DNA of 64,000 nt from Leptolyngbya sp. PCC 7375 (GTDB lineage Bacteria > Cyanobacteriota > Cyanobacteriia > Phormidesmidales > Phormidesmidaceae): assembly GCF_000316115.1 (NCBI RefSeq), contig NZ_JH993797.1, positions 7,661,961 to 7,725,960 of the forward strand. Direction: 5' to 3'. This document shows, in pieces, positions 42,884-51,896 of the stretch (its first letter is position 1; each line of letters begins with the position of its first letter). The position numbers were made by a program, and so were the translations under genes. The notes below the pieces were generated by a model. That model was not told the DNA's origin. It ran no database searches and saw only the letters and a list, made by a program, of their open reading frames with translations.

Positions 42884-44198
42884 CTGACTGCCTGACACAA
42901 ATCCTGTAACCCAGAATCCATAAGGATCGACAAGGAAATGGGCAGAGGGCATGCAAAGCTGAAGATACCAAACCATCAGCGTGATATGCATGTCAGCCTC
43001 TACCCAACTGTATGATCAATTGTTGCCCTTCCTGCGTCAACATAGCCGTTACAAAGACCTCCGGCATCTGAAAACACTGGCTTGGATGGTCAGTGCCCTG
43101 ATCTGTAGTGGCCAACTCAGCCTCCCCGCTTGGGAACCCTACGTCCCCAGTCGGGCGACTCAGGCCCAGAGCTTTGAACGTCGGTGGCATCGCTTTTTCA
43201 TCAACCGATTCATTGATGTCAAGGGGTTGTATCTGCCGCTGGTGTTGTTAGCGCTCACCAACTGGCGGGCTCATCGACTCTATCTAGCATTGGATACGAC
43301 CATGCTGTGGAATCGCTATTGTATGATTCACCTGTCGGTTGTGTGTTGTGGACGAGCGGTACCACTTCTATGGCGGGTATTAGAGCATGAAAGTGCCATG
43401 GTTGCGTTCGATGAATATCGACCCTTGTTACGGCGTGCCCGTTGGCTGTTGCGTCGGCATCCCAACACGATGTTGTTAGCTGACCGAGGGTTTGCCAACC
43501 ATGACCTCATGAGTTGGTTGCAAGCGAGTGGTTGGCACTATTGTTTGCGCATTGCGTGTGATGTTCATCTCCACGGCCCATGCCGTCATCCCATTGAAGT
43601 ACAAGCGCTGTGGCCTCCCAAAGGAGAAGCCACTCTCTATGAGAACGTGGGGCTCTGGCAAGATGGTGAGCATCGATGTAATTTAGTCTTGGCAACCGTG
43701 CGAGGGACGAAGGAATCCTGGGCGGTGATTACGGATGAATCACCGAGTCTACAAACGTTGTGGCAATATGCCTTGCGGTTTCGGGTTGAGGAGTTGTTTT
43801 TAGATAGCAAATCAGGAGCCTTTGAACTCGAAGACTCTCGCATTCGATCCGCTCAAGCTCTAGAGCGTCTCTATTTGGTGGCCGCCATTGCCTTGTTATA
43901 CGGCACCACTCAAGGCATGGCGGTGCAGTGTGAAGGCTTACGTCAACAGGTGGATACCCATTGGAGACGAGGGCTCAGCTATCTCAAAATTGGCTTACGG
44001 TGGCTCAAGGGAGTCGTTCACAAAGGTCGGACTCTTCTGAAACCAGTCCCCTTATTGCCCAAAGACCCAGACCCTTGTTTTGCGTCCAACAAGGCTGAGC
44101 AACGTTACTATGACCTGATTTGGTTTTCCCGTATTCGGTCAATACGATGTCGGACTTGAGATATTAATGGGGGCATCTGAGATGTGTCAGTCAGTCAG
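42884..44198 (+). mobile_element. IS4-family insertion sequence, 1315 bp
   Basis: Terminal inverted repeats CTGACTG(C/A)CTGACACA match at 15 of 16 positions, and a 9-bp target duplication GGCAATTTC lies at 42875-42883 and 44199-44207. It carries one intact transposase in the same direction as rpsU. Confidence 0.93.
42990..44159 (+). CDS. IS4-family DDE transposase
   Basis: 389 aa from ATG 42990. DDE residues are in LALDTTMLWNRY (Asp), MLLADRGFANHDL (Asp) and YALRFRVEELFLDSK, which is an exact Y-(2)-R-(3)-E-(6)-K IS4 signature. It differs strongly from the transposase at 30461, so the two IS4 copies are distinct elements. ORF intact. Confidence 0.93.
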   Translation: MSASTQLYDQLLPFLRQHSRYKDLRHLKTLAWMVSALICSGQLSLPAWEPYVPSRATQAQSFERRWHRFFINRFIDVKGLYLPLVLLALTNWRAHRLYLALDTTMLWNRYCMIHLSVVCCGRAVPLLWRVLEHESAMVAFDEYRPLLRRARWLLRRHPNTMLLADRGFANHDLMSWLQASGWHYCLRIACDVHLHGPCRHPIEVQALWPPKGEATLYENVGLWQDGEHRCNLVLATVRGTKESWAVITDESPSLQTLWQYALRFRVEELFLDSKSGAFELEDSRIRSAQALERLYLVAAIALLYGTTQGMAVQCEGLRQQVDTHWRRGLSYLKIGLRWLKGVVHKGRTLLKPVPLLPKDPDPCFASNKAEQRYYDLIWFSRIRSIRCRT

Positions 44199-44287
44199 GG
44201 CAATTTCTCGCCGTCGTAAGCGCCGCTTTAAATCCAATACCAATGCCAGCGCCTAGGCACGTTGTCTAAAAAATAGCAACCCAGCAG

Positions 44288-44324
44288 CTAAGGGGCGATG
44301 AAGTTAACCTTCATCGCCCCTTAG
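44288..44324 (+). terminator. Strong hairpin terminator downstream of rpsU
   Basis: CTAAGGGGCGATGAAG and CTTCATCGCCCCTTAG form a perfect 16-bp stem around a 5-nt loop, 31 bp after the restored rpsU stop. No long T-run follows, but the stem is very stable. It is the natural end of the rpsU transcript. Confidence 0.75.
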
Positions 44325-44703
44325 CCATAGATATAGCCTTAGCCTTTAAGCGGCTCTGCCTAGAATAGCGCCAAGCCTTTTAAGGTCAGGCGGTTTAGAA
44401 ATATAGTTTTCTTATATGTCCTAACTTTACTCCCGTCTATGGTTCGTTACGGTGCGTCAGATCACAAATTTTGAAGTTTCGTATCACACTAATCAAGCCA
44501 AACCTTGTAAACAGCTGTAAACAAAGGCGTTCGCTTAGCTGGTGGCGAAAAAAAGAGGCTGTAACGGCTGGTGTTCAGAAAGGATACTTTTAACCTGAAC
44601 TGTATGCATAGGGTGCCCAAACCTGTCTGAGAAATTTGCCGTCAGTGCAATATCAGTCATTTGACTTCGACAAGCACGCTGTGTCGCTCAATGTAATGCA
44701 TCC
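44325..44703. other. Intergenic region without recognisable gene
   Basis: About 380 bp, AT-rich, between the rpsU terminator and a convergent VOC gene stop. Short frames have no protein-like composition and I see no RNA gene. Confidence 0.4.
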
Positions 44704-45087
44704 TTAAACTTCGTAAAGCTCTAAAGGCAACCCATCGGGGTCTTGGAAAAAGGTGAAGCGTTTGCCGGTTAGTACATCTAATCGGATGGACTCTACTGGG
44801 ATGCTGTGTTTTTGTAGGTGAGCAATATTGGCGTCCAGATTGTTGACGGCTAGGGCTAAATGACGTAGACCGCAGGCTTCAGGACGTGTGGGTCGAGGGG
44901 GTGGTTCTGGAAATGAAAATAGTTCTAATTGGGCATTGCCCAGTGTGAGATCAAGCTTGTAGGATTGCCGCTGTTCGCGCCAGGTTTCACAAATAATGTC
45001 GGCTCCTAGAATGTCAACGTAAAAGTGCTTTGATTTCCCATAATCTGAACAGATGATGGCAATGTGGTGAATGGCTTTGATTTGCAT
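44704..45087 (-). CDS. VOC-family protein, glyoxalase I-like (GloA2/YaeR type)
   Basis: 127 aa from ATG 45087 (M-Q-I-K-A-I-H-H-I-A); an upstream ATG at 45153 adds unconserved residues. One VOC module has metal ligands in the expected places: H in IHHIAI, E in QLELFSFPEPP, H in LRHLALAV, E in DPDGLPLELYEV. The R-P-(E)-A-C-G-L-R-H stretch is typical of the YaeR subgroup. Likely a lyase or metal-dependent detoxifying enzyme. Confidence 0.85.
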   Translation of the reverse strand: MQIKAIHHIAIICSDYGKSKHFYVDILGADIICETWREQRQSYKLDLTLGNAQLELFSFPEPPPRPTRPEACGLRHLALAVNNLDANIAHLQKHSIPVESIRLDVLTGKRFTFFQDPDGLPLELYEV

Positions 45088-45329
45088 GGATTGATCGATT
45101 AATGGGGAATGAGGATGGTAATGGCTTGTCCTTAATGACAGAGGGGCTGTCAAGGCTGTTTCAGCGATTATTGCTAAAAGCTGACTTTAAAAAACGTCTA
45201 CGGTCGACGATCCGTTTTAGATGATTTTTCAGATGCGGCGACTATGCTTTTTCCTCGAATCCCTTGCTAATTTAAAGGTGGCTTAAGAATGCTTGGTGCA
45301 TTTAATCAGTCACAACTAACTTGGCAAAT

Positions 45330-45354
45330 ACCCCGGCCCACATGCGGTCGGGGT
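45330..45354 (-). terminator. Intrinsic terminator of the metallophosphoesterase gene
   Basis: On the minus strand ACCCCGACC pairs with GGCCGGGGT around a short loop, ending ~35 bp after the gene's stop and followed by ATTTG. The other strand ends in GGGGTTT, so it could work in both directions. Confidence 0.6.
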
Positions 45355-45386
45355 TTCACTTTGTGGTTTTAGCCCCCGCTTTAGGC

Positions 45387-46490
45387 TTACAGCCAAAGCG
45401 TTGCGTTGTTATCGATGTAGTCAGGTTGTCCACAGCTGTTGGTGGCGCTAAAGGTTTGAAAATAGCGTTGCAGCTTAGGGGGTAGCTCAGGGTAGTTAAA
45501 TAGACCATCACCCGATGCAATTTTGGTCCAAAAATTTTCTAGGACAGGGGCATATTGCTCTGCCTCGGCTGAAGATAAGTTAAGGGGCTTACTGGTGAGT
45601 AGTTTCATCATGAAGGGGAAGGAGCGATCGGCCATCCACTGATGGGAAGTGGCCTGTAGCGTGGGCCACTCAGGTACCGCCTCAATGCGGTGAGAGGTAA
45701 TATCCAGCCGGTGGCGATCGTCTACAGTCGTCAGTTCACAGATGCGGTAGGGGTGAGGATAGCTGACGAGGGAGCCAGTGGTGATTTCATAGAGTCCATC
45801 AGTTTGGGCTACATCTTGCACATGTAGGTGGCCAGTGAGCATCAGGGGCACCCCAGCAGCCTGCAAACGCTGGGTGAGGTCAGGCGCATTTTTGACCATG
45901 TAACGCTGTCCCATACGGCTATGGGATTGGCGGGGCAGATGTTCTAGGGCGTTGTGGTGCAGCATCACCAGGGTGAGCTGGTTGCTGAGCTGCTCTAGCT
46001 GTTCATCTAGCCAGTCTAGTTGTTCTGAGTCGAGCCAGCCGGTGTAAAAGGGCTCGCCATCGACATCAAAGCCGTTGGAATTTAATCCGATTAGATGAAG
46101 TCCATCCAAAAGAGTGTGGTGATAGTACGGACGGGTTGGATCGCTATAGCCAAAGGCCTGGTAAAGATCAACAAACTCGTCTAAGGAAATGGTGCGATCG
46201 CACCCCGTCTGTCTCACCACATCATGATTGCCAGGCACCACATAGACCGGAAACGGCAACCGCTCCAGACGACGGACCAGCCAGTGATGATTTTCCCGCT
46301 CACCATGCTGAACCAAATCCCCAGGCAATAGCAAAAAATCAATATCCACCTGTTCCAGGTGATCCAAAATCTGTTCCAAGGCTGGGATACTGACTTCCAC
46401 GAGATGGAATCGATTAGGTGAGTCCCAGATGGTGTGGGGCAGGGCAACGTGCAGATCGCTAACCACTGCAAAACGAGCCAAAAGAGACAT
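45387..46490 (-). CDS. Metallophosphoesterase (CpdA-like)
   Basis: 367 aa. Calcineurin-like metal-site motifs in order: VVSDLHV (D-x-H), LLLPGDLVQHG (G-D), VVPGNHD (G-N-H-D), LVMLHHN and LTGHLHV (G-H-x-H). The best-known relatives hydrolyse cyclic nucleotides or phosphodiesters. A C-terminal ~100-residue extension is of unknown use. Transcribed alone; the hairpin at 45330 lies downstream. Confidence 0.88.
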   Translation of the reverse strand: MSLLARFAVVSDLHVALPHTIWDSPNRFHLVEVSIPALEQILDHLEQVDIDFLLLPGDLVQHGERENHHWLVRRLERLPFPVYVVPGNHDVVRQTGCDRTISLDEFVDLYQAFGYSDPTRPYYHHTLLDGLHLIGLNSNGFDVDGEPFYTGWLDSEQLDWLDEQLEQLSNQLTLVMLHHNALEHLPRQSHSRMGQRYMVKNAPDLTQRLQAAGVPLMLTGHLHVQDVAQTDGLYEITTGSLVSYPHPYRICELTTVDDRHRLDITSHRIEAVPEWPTLQATSHQWMADRSFPFMMKLLTSKPLNLSSAEAEQYAPVLENFWTKIASGDGLFNYPELPPKLQRYFQTFSATNSCGQPDYIDNNATLWL

Positions 46491-46533
46491 AGGAGTTGAT
46501 AGGGTAGATAAGCAAACGGTACAAAGGCTTAGT

Positions 46534-46606
46534 TAGTTTTGAGCGATTAGTCTTGAGTTTTGAATTAAGCCATTTGCTTAGACCTTAAAACTCAAAGCTC
46601 AAAACT
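46534..46606. repeat. AGTTTTGAGC-type inverted repeat
   Basis: AGTTTTGAGC at 46535-46544 and its complement GCTCAAAACT at 46597-46606, with a second inner pair TTGAGTTTT/AAAACTCAA, form a long interrupted hairpin. It lies in the divergent gap between the metallophosphoesterase gene and trmB. Related to copies at 21841 and 53964. Confidence 0.6.
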
Positions 46607-46645
46607 GTGTCCTCAGCCTAGTTCCATCATCGCCTGTTTTTGACT

Positions 46646-47302
46646 ATGTCCCGTGTGCGCCAGCACGTTAACCCACTCAATATTCGCTACGCCACCCCTG
46701 TTACCCCGCCTTGCTGGGCCGATATCTTTGCCCAGCCTGCCCAACCATTACATATAGATATTGGCTGCGCTAAAGGCTATTTCATCAGCGATATGGCTCA
46801 AGCTTGCCCAGATTGGAACTTCCTTGGTTTGGAGATTCGAGCTCCCTTAGTAGAGCAGTGTCTGAAACATCGTGACCAGCTGGGACTGCGCAATCTACAT
46901 ATGCTATTTTGTAATGCCAACAATTCCCTACGACCGCTATTGGCAAGTTTGCCTCAGCCCCCCCAACGAGTGAGCATTCAGTTTCCCGATCCGTGGTTTA
47001 AAAAGCGCCACCAGAAACGGCGTGTGGTGCAACCGCAGCTAGTGGCAGATCTGGCTGAGTATATGCTGCCCGGTGCATGGATTTGGCTACAATCTGATGT
47101 GCAAGCTGTGGCAGAGGACATGGTTGAGGTATTTGCCGCCAATTCCTCTTTTCGGCGTTCCTTTGAGCCTCCTCATCCAGCACCAGTTGGCACCACAGGA
47201 TCGTGGTTAGCAAACAATCCCTTGCCAGCCCAAACTGACCGAGAACGGGTCACCCTAGGGCAGGGTAAACCTGTTTATCGAGCTCTCTTTATCAAAGCCT
47301 AG
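46646..47302 (+). CDS. trmB: tRNA (guanine-N7-)-methyltransferase
   Basis: 218 aa from ATG 46646 (S-R-V-R-Q-H-V-N-P-L). SAM-binding motif IDIGCAKGYF, then NFLGLEIRAPLVEQ, and the TrmB signature QFPDPWFKKRHQKRRVVQPQLV. It methylates G46 in the tRNA variable loop. Divergent from the metallophosphoesterase gene. Start chosen two codons inside an earlier ATG because the conserved part begins there; both are plausible. Confidence 0.95.
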   Translation: MSRVRQHVNPLNIRYATPVTPPCWADIFAQPAQPLHIDIGCAKGYFISDMAQACPDWNFLGLEIRAPLVEQCLKHRDQLGLRNLHMLFCNANNSLRPLLASLPQPPQRVSIQFPDPWFKKRHQKRRVVQPQLVADLAEYMLPGAWIWLQSDVQAVAEDMVEVFAANSSFRRSFEPPHPAPVGTTGSWLANNPLPAQTDRERVTLGQGKPVYRALFIKA

Positions 47303-47382
47303 ATGACCTTCTAGAGACGAGTTTAAGAGAATGAATGGCTGTCCAGTACATGCCTCTCTAGAACACGTCTTGGTAAAAAGCT

Positions 47383-47853
47383 CTATTCGGTGACTTTGAG
47401 TGCGTAGCGATGGCGACCTTCCGATTCAAAGGAGCCAACCCAAACGCGATAGGTACCTTTGGTAAAGGTATCCTGAATCATAGCGTCACGATTGTGACGG
47501 CTGGCACTGTCGTTACAACGCACAGTGTTGTTATTCGGCCCTTGAATCAGCAATGTGGTATCTGCGCCGCCACTATCAACCGCTATCGTTAGCTCACTAA
47601 AGTCTTCCTCTAACGTCAAAACATGATCTGGCGTGCGATCAGCGTATCCTAGACAAAACTCACCATTGCTGTCACGGTTGGCGATGTTTGATAAACCATA
47701 GGAACCAACCGTTTCACCCGTTGCTTGAGTAGAGGTAAAGCCCAGGGCCAGACTCATTTCATCGGCAGCTTGGGCAACGGCAGCTAATGCTAAGGGTAAA
47801 ACAAGACCCGTTAACTTTAATGCTGTTGATTTGAAAGTTGTTGATTTAAACAT
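47383..47853 (-). CDS. Secreted pre-peptidase-like beta-sandwich protein
   Basis: 156 aa from ATG 47853 (GAGGTG 9 bp upstream). Signal peptide to ~A29 (LTGLVLPLALAAVAQAADE), preceded by an oddly repeated F-K-S-T-x-F-K-S-T. The mature domain (FCLGYADRTPDHVLTLEEDFSELTIAVDSGGADTTLLIQGPNN, then GTYRVWVGSFESEGRHRYALKVTE) resembles bacterial PPC-type domains. Two Cys could form a disulphide (FCLGY, V-R-C-N-D). Probably periplasmic or released. Function unknown. Confidence 0.75.
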   Translation of the reverse strand: MFKSTTFKSTALKLTGLVLPLALAAVAQAADEMSLALGFTSTQATGETVGSYGLSNIANRDSNGEFCLGYADRTPDHVLTLEEDFSELTIAVDSGGADTTLLIQGPNNNTVRCNDSASRHNRDAMIQDTFTKGTYRVWVGSFESEGRHRYALKVTE

Positions 47854-48045
47854 GATGGTCACACCTCAGGGGCACACATTGGATGCTATAACTCATTATT
47901 TCTAGCATCCCTACACTCTTACAGTATCTCCTTTAATAGGGTTAGATACTATTAAGATGACGCTTTTTATCACTGGTACAATCTCCAAAATATCAGGATA
48001 AAAATTGATGGTTTATGGTGAAATAATTCTTTAATTTCTAATTTT

Positions 48046-48801
48046 CTAAGGGTAAAAACTCTGGGCCTGAAAGTGAGGATTATATCCCTTAATTTTTTTC
48101 TGTTCTGGTAGGCGATAAGTAAGTTGTTTGCTGGTACTTTTTCCTAAGTGCACCAGGGATTCTGCCATTTTGACCGCTGCTGCCACAGCGTCAATTACCG
48201 GCACCCCTAAGCGTGCTTCTAACTGTTTTTCCAAACCACTCATGCCAGCACAGCCCAGGCAAATGGCTTCAGCTCCATCATTGTGGATAGCCAATTGACT
48301 GGCTTCCGTCAGGATATCTAAAGTAACCGCTCGATTCTGCTCTGTGTCGAGCACCGATAGTTTTGTGGTGCGTACCGATGCGCATCGAGCGGTTAGCCCT
48401 GTTTTTTGAATTGTTTTTTCCACCATGTCTCGTACGCGGTGGAGGGTGGTAACAACACTCCATTTAGCCGCTAACATATTGGCCATATAGAGACTGGCCT
48501 CGGCAATTCCCACTACGGGCTTCGACGTAATTTCACGGGCCGCTTCAATGCCAGGATCTCCCCAACAGGCCAAAATAAATGCATCAGAGCTAGTATCCAG
48601 AATAATTTGTTCCAAAATACCAGGAATAGCCAGATACTCATCATAAAAACTCTCAATGGACTCAGGTCCTGTTTGAGGTTGTACAGTGATTATCTCCGTA
48701 TTAAGGAACTTAATAGCTTGGGCTGAGGCATTGATATTAGCCGTCATCGGCTGGCAAGTATTGCCGTTGATGATCTTTATGTGACACGTTGGTTGAGCCA
48801 T
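48046..48801 (-). CDS. Asp/Glu/hydantoin racemase-family protein
   Basis: 251 aa. Start H-I-K-I-I-N-G-N-T and the two catalytic-Cys regions A-C-W-G-D-P-G and C-L-G-C-A-G-M are those of the hydantoin-racemase/AroM-like branch, distinct from the racemase at 5684. G-I-E-A-A-R-E and the VIDAVAAAVKMAE helix support it. The substrate is unknown. It is followed upstream (same strand) by the GH9 gene, but a functional link is not obvious. Confidence 0.82.
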   Translation of the reverse strand: MAQPTCHIKIINGNTCQPMTANINASAQAIKFLNTEIITVQPQTGPESIESFYDEYLAIPGILEQIILDTSSDAFILACWGDPGIEAAREITSKPVVGIAEASLYMANMLAAKWSVVTTLHRVRDMVEKTIQKTGLTARCASVRTTKLSVLDTEQNRAVTLDILTEASQLAIHNDGAEAICLGCAGMSGLEKQLEARLGVPVIDAVAAAVKMAESLVHLGKSTSKQLTYRLPEQKKIKGYNPHFQAQSFYP

Positions 48802-48857
48802 GGCCTTAGGGAGCTAGAACATGACAATGCTCCCATGCCATTAGGACCGACCAAGCC

Positions 48858-51254
48858 TTAGTTTTTATCGTTGGCTGCTATGTATCCCCAGCTATAGGCT
48901 GTCGGGCCAATGGATTGATGCACGGTAAACTCGGTCACTGGCACATAATAGTACGAGTCAAAATAGGCTTCGGTGGTGGGCCATTCCCAGGGTGAAGGAC
49001 TGACTTCGTCGGCAAATTTCTTCATCGGTGCTTCCCATCGACCGGCATGGCCATTGGGATTTTGAACATCCATCGGGCCATAGATGGTGATACCTGGCGG
49101 TGGATCCTGCCCCAATGCCCGTACATCTGACATCAGCGGCATTTGGGGATTTCTGTGACCCAGACCAATGGTGTACATCATATTGCTAGGGTTGGCCCCT
49201 GCTGCAAACTGGGTGGCTAAAATGCCCGCCCGTAAATAGTCCTCATCCCCCGTCAGGGTGTGGGCATGGAAAAGCGCCCGAGTTTTGGGTGTGGTCGTAG
49301 ACCCCCAGCCAATTGAACGACTCGGATCTGCGTTCCACTTAAAACCGGTGCTCTCAATACTTTCGATATCAGTTTTAGCCGCCCGAACAATAGCATCGGT
49401 TGCATTTTTTTGAATAGTTTTATCGACCGTTGGTTGATTGGTACGGCTATAAACAAATGCCGAGTGGCTCTGATCGTGATAGCTATGGGGTGAGATGGAG
49501 ACATCGGCACTGGTAAACACAGTTGTGTCGAGAAAAATCTGATGCCATTGGTCATCACCAGTCAGTCGATAGAGCTCTGCAGCCGCTAGATTACGGGCTG
49601 AGTGCACAATTTCATGCTGTTCTTCAGTCTTTTTGGCTAGCTCTGCTTCAGCCCAGTTCATGGCCCGAATAGCACTATCTTGATAGGTTTTAGCTAAGGT
49701 CTGATCGTAATTTTGCAGCACATAGGCGGCTCGCGTTGCCACATTGGCATAGAAATAGCTAGACCAAATGCCTGGGCCATACACCATGACCATCTGGGAT
49801 TCTTGCCAACTGCCCTGGGGCTTAATTGGATGCTCAGCGGATTCAATGCCACCTGGAATGCCGCCTGCTTCGGTCTGTAAACGGCGAAATACATCCAAGC
49901 CCCAGAGGGCCTCATCCATAATGTCCGGTAAATTATTGTTGGATTCAGGTAGATTCAGCTTAATTGAGTCGAAGAACTCTGGATGGAGTTCTACCAGTTC
50001 TAGAAATGACCGACTAACGTGTAGGTGAGAAATACGACGGTCCCAATCTCCGGCATCCATCCATCCACCCCAAGCATCAGGCACTTCTTCCTCGGTGCGG
50101 GTTTCCACTAATGCTTCAAACGAATTTCTCCCATCCCAATAGTTAAAACCCATGCGAGTATCCATCAGCGGCACGGTGGAGCGGTAAATGACCATGCCGT
50201 CTTCTGGATGGAAGGGGCGAGGTCGTCGGTAATCGGTGTAAGGTTGTTCGAGGGCAATGCCGCTGCGCTGGTGGTACATTCCCCGGGCCGAGACATAGAA
50301 CCCATCACGCCATGTATTTTCACCAATTTCGAACTCATAGGATGTGCCTACCCCATCCACGTAGACACGGTACTGTCCCGGTGTGGAAAAGTCACTAAAG
50401 TCCATAATGAAAACATCGGTGTCATTATGGTTGCGCTCCTGTGAGTCCCTGTAGTCTTTTGATTGCGATAGGGCTGTTTTACCTTCATAAACTCTGTTGC
50501 CCGTGGCTGTATCAATCAGCCAAAATGCCTTGCCCACACTGTAGTCAAGGCCCCCACCATTCCCCATCCAGGTAGATAAGAAGGCTACTTTGGCCGGGTC
50601 ATCGGGGTCGAACCCCAGGTGTGAGACTTGAACCGCTTCACTGCGGGTTTGTTCAGGTTTATAGATAAAACTAGTATCTTGCAGGACGGTTTTACCAAAT
50701 TTGAGCTGATAGGTTTCACCCACCACTAGCTCGTCCGGCATTTCTAGGAATATGGTGTGGGTTGTAGGCCACTCAAACCGCCAGGGTCCAGTTTCTGCCA
50801 TGGACCTGATGTTGCTTTTGCGATAGATATTGCGAGGAGCAACCTTTTTACCATTACTGGTTAGGATTTGGTACTGGTTAAGGCTGTCAATACAGTTGGT
50901 GTCGAATTTAGGGCCCACATATTGATCTGCCAATCGAATCATGTTGGGTACATCGGGAACCAGCTGACCCAGAAACTTTCCCTGCCGCGATACCCAACCG
51001 TCTTTCTTAATGGTGTCACCAGGTTCAGCATTGTAAACAACCTGTTTGCCCCGAACCAGTTCACCCACTTCGACACGTAGGGCCACTACATTTTTGCTGA
51101 CGGTATAAGCATGGGTTACTGAGATACCCGATGCATCATCCTCTTTTGAGGATGCTAAGTTGACGATGGCTGGAACTTCAATACCCGCCAAGTTAGCGTT
51201 GCAATGGTTAACGGTAGTCCAACCAAGTAGAAAAGAGAGGAGGTTTTCTAACAT
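48858..51254 (-). CDS. Glycoside hydrolase family 9 (endoglucanase-type) protein
   Basis: 798 aa. An N-terminal segment with a weak hydrophobic start and beta-rich part is followed by the CelD_N Ig-like domain (SEAVQVSHLGFDPDDPAKVAFLS, F-S-T-P-G-Q-Y-R-V-Y-V-D-G-V-G-T-S-Y-x-F). The (alpha/alpha)6 GH9 catalytic domain has WMDAGDWDRRISHLHVSRS (two catalytic Asp in D-A-G-D), NNNLPDIMDEALWGLD, FAAGANPSNMMYTIGLGHRNPQMP and a C-terminal T-T-E-A-Y-F-D-S-Y where the acid Glu is expected. It cleaves beta-1,4-glucans or related polymers. A clear signal peptide is not obvious, so export is uncertain. One of few genes here unusual for cyanobacteria. Confidence 0.88.
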   Translation of the reverse strand: MLENLLSFLLGWTTVNHCNANLAGIEVPAIVNLASSKEDDASGISVTHAYTVSKNVVALRVEVGELVRGKQVVYNAEPGDTIKKDGWVSRQGKFLGQLVPDVPNMIRLADQYVGPKFDTNCIDSLNQYQILTSNGKKVAPRNIYRKSNIRSMAETGPWRFEWPTTHTIFLEMPDELVVGETYQLKFGKTVLQDTSFIYKPEQTRSEAVQVSHLGFDPDDPAKVAFLSTWMGNGGGLDYSVGKAFWLIDTATGNRVYEGKTALSQSKDYRDSQERNHNDTDVFIMDFSDFSTPGQYRVYVDGVGTSYEFEIGENTWRDGFYVSARGMYHQRSGIALEQPYTDYRRPRPFHPEDGMVIYRSTVPLMDTRMGFNYWDGRNSFEALVETRTEEEVPDAWGGWMDAGDWDRRISHLHVSRSFLELVELHPEFFDSIKLNLPESNNNLPDIMDEALWGLDVFRRLQTEAGGIPGGIESAEHPIKPQGSWQESQMVMVYGPGIWSSYFYANVATRAAYVLQNYDQTLAKTYQDSAIRAMNWAEAELAKKTEEQHEIVHSARNLAAAELYRLTGDDQWHQIFLDTTVFTSADVSISPHSYHDQSHSAFVYSRTNQPTVDKTIQKNATDAIVRAAKTDIESIESTGFKWNADPSRSIGWGSTTTPKTRALFHAHTLTGDEDYLRAGILATQFAAGANPSNMMYTIGLGHRNPQMPLMSDVRALGQDPPPGITIYGPMDVQNPNGHAGRWEAPMKKFADEVSPSPWEWPTTEAYFDSYYYVPVTEFTVHQSIGPTAYSWGYIAANDKN

Positions 51255-51455
51255 TTGGGTGTGAAGGTGTGGAAGTTGGACAGTGGGATTTAGTAGACAG
51301 TCTATTCCTGTGTTTGAAAAGTTCCTTGGATTTGCCTCGATGACATTTGCGGTAAATTTGCTGTCATCGAGATATAAGACATCTAAGTGCCTGAAATTGA
51401 CGTTGGGACAATTGGAAACGTTAGGATTACTTAACCCTTCTTAAATTGTTGAACT

Positions 51456-51857
51456 GTGTCCGGATCTGTACTCCATGTTGTTGCCTATGCAGTTGTTGAG
51501 AACCAACAGCTGCTCACTGTCCGTAAAAAAAATACCCACAAGTTTATGTTTCCCGGTGGTAAGTTCCAACCGGGTGAGAATGCGAAAGCGGCTATTCAGC
51601 GAGAGGTTCGGGAAGAACTAAGCTGTGAGATTGCCCCTGGCACTATTGAGCTCCTTGGTAAATATGTGACAACTGCTGCCAATGAAGCTAACACTGAGCT
51701 GGTGGCCACTGTGTTTCAGGGTGATTTGATTGGTACTCCTACGGCATCTAATGAAATTGTTGAGCTCCAGTGGATACCGATTATGGCGGAGGGTTATGTA
51801 ATTGAGCTGGCTCCGCTGATCACTGATTGTATTTTGCCGCAGCTTAGGATGTCGTAA
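51456..51857 (+). CDS. NUDIX hydrolase
   Basis: 133 aa from GTG 51456. Nudix box: G-G-K-F-Q-P-G-E-N-A-K-A-A-I-Q-R-E-V-R-E-E-L, matching G-x5-E-x7-R-E-x2-E-E. The start HVVAYAVVENQQLLTVRKKN resembles MutT/ADP-ribose-type enzymes. It hydrolyses a nucleoside diphosphate derivative; substrate unknown. The 200-bp gap upstream to the GH9 start holds divergent promoters only. Confidence 0.88.
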   Translation: MSGSVLHVVAYAVVENQQLLTVRKKNTHKFMFPGGKFQPGENAKAAIQREVREELSCEIAPGTIELLGKYVTTAANEANTELVATVFQGDLIGTPTASNEIVELQWIPIMAEGYVIELAPLITDCILPQLRMS

Positions 51858-51896
51858 CCCGTCATCAGAAATCCTTAGTTATTTCTCACTAGCTCT

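Larger units (their letters stand above)
42732..44256 (+). pseudogene. rpsU: Ribosomal protein S21 gene split by an IS4-family element
   Basis: The first 51 codons (MAQVIVGENEGIESALRRFK, D-I-F-S-D-I-K-K-K-R-Y-F-E-T-P-I-E-K-A-K-R-K-A-I-S) are normal bS21, then the IS supplies a TGA at 42885. The missing basic tail (S-R-R-R-K-R-R-F-K-S-N-T-N-A-S-A) is at 44208-44256. Excising the IS plus one 9-bp duplication restores 66 residues in frame. The truncated product keeps the helices that bind 16S rRNA but loses the C-terminal Arg/Lys helix end. Many cyanobacteria carry a second rpsU, which may compensate. AAGGAG lies 13 bp before the ATG. Confidence 0.9.
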
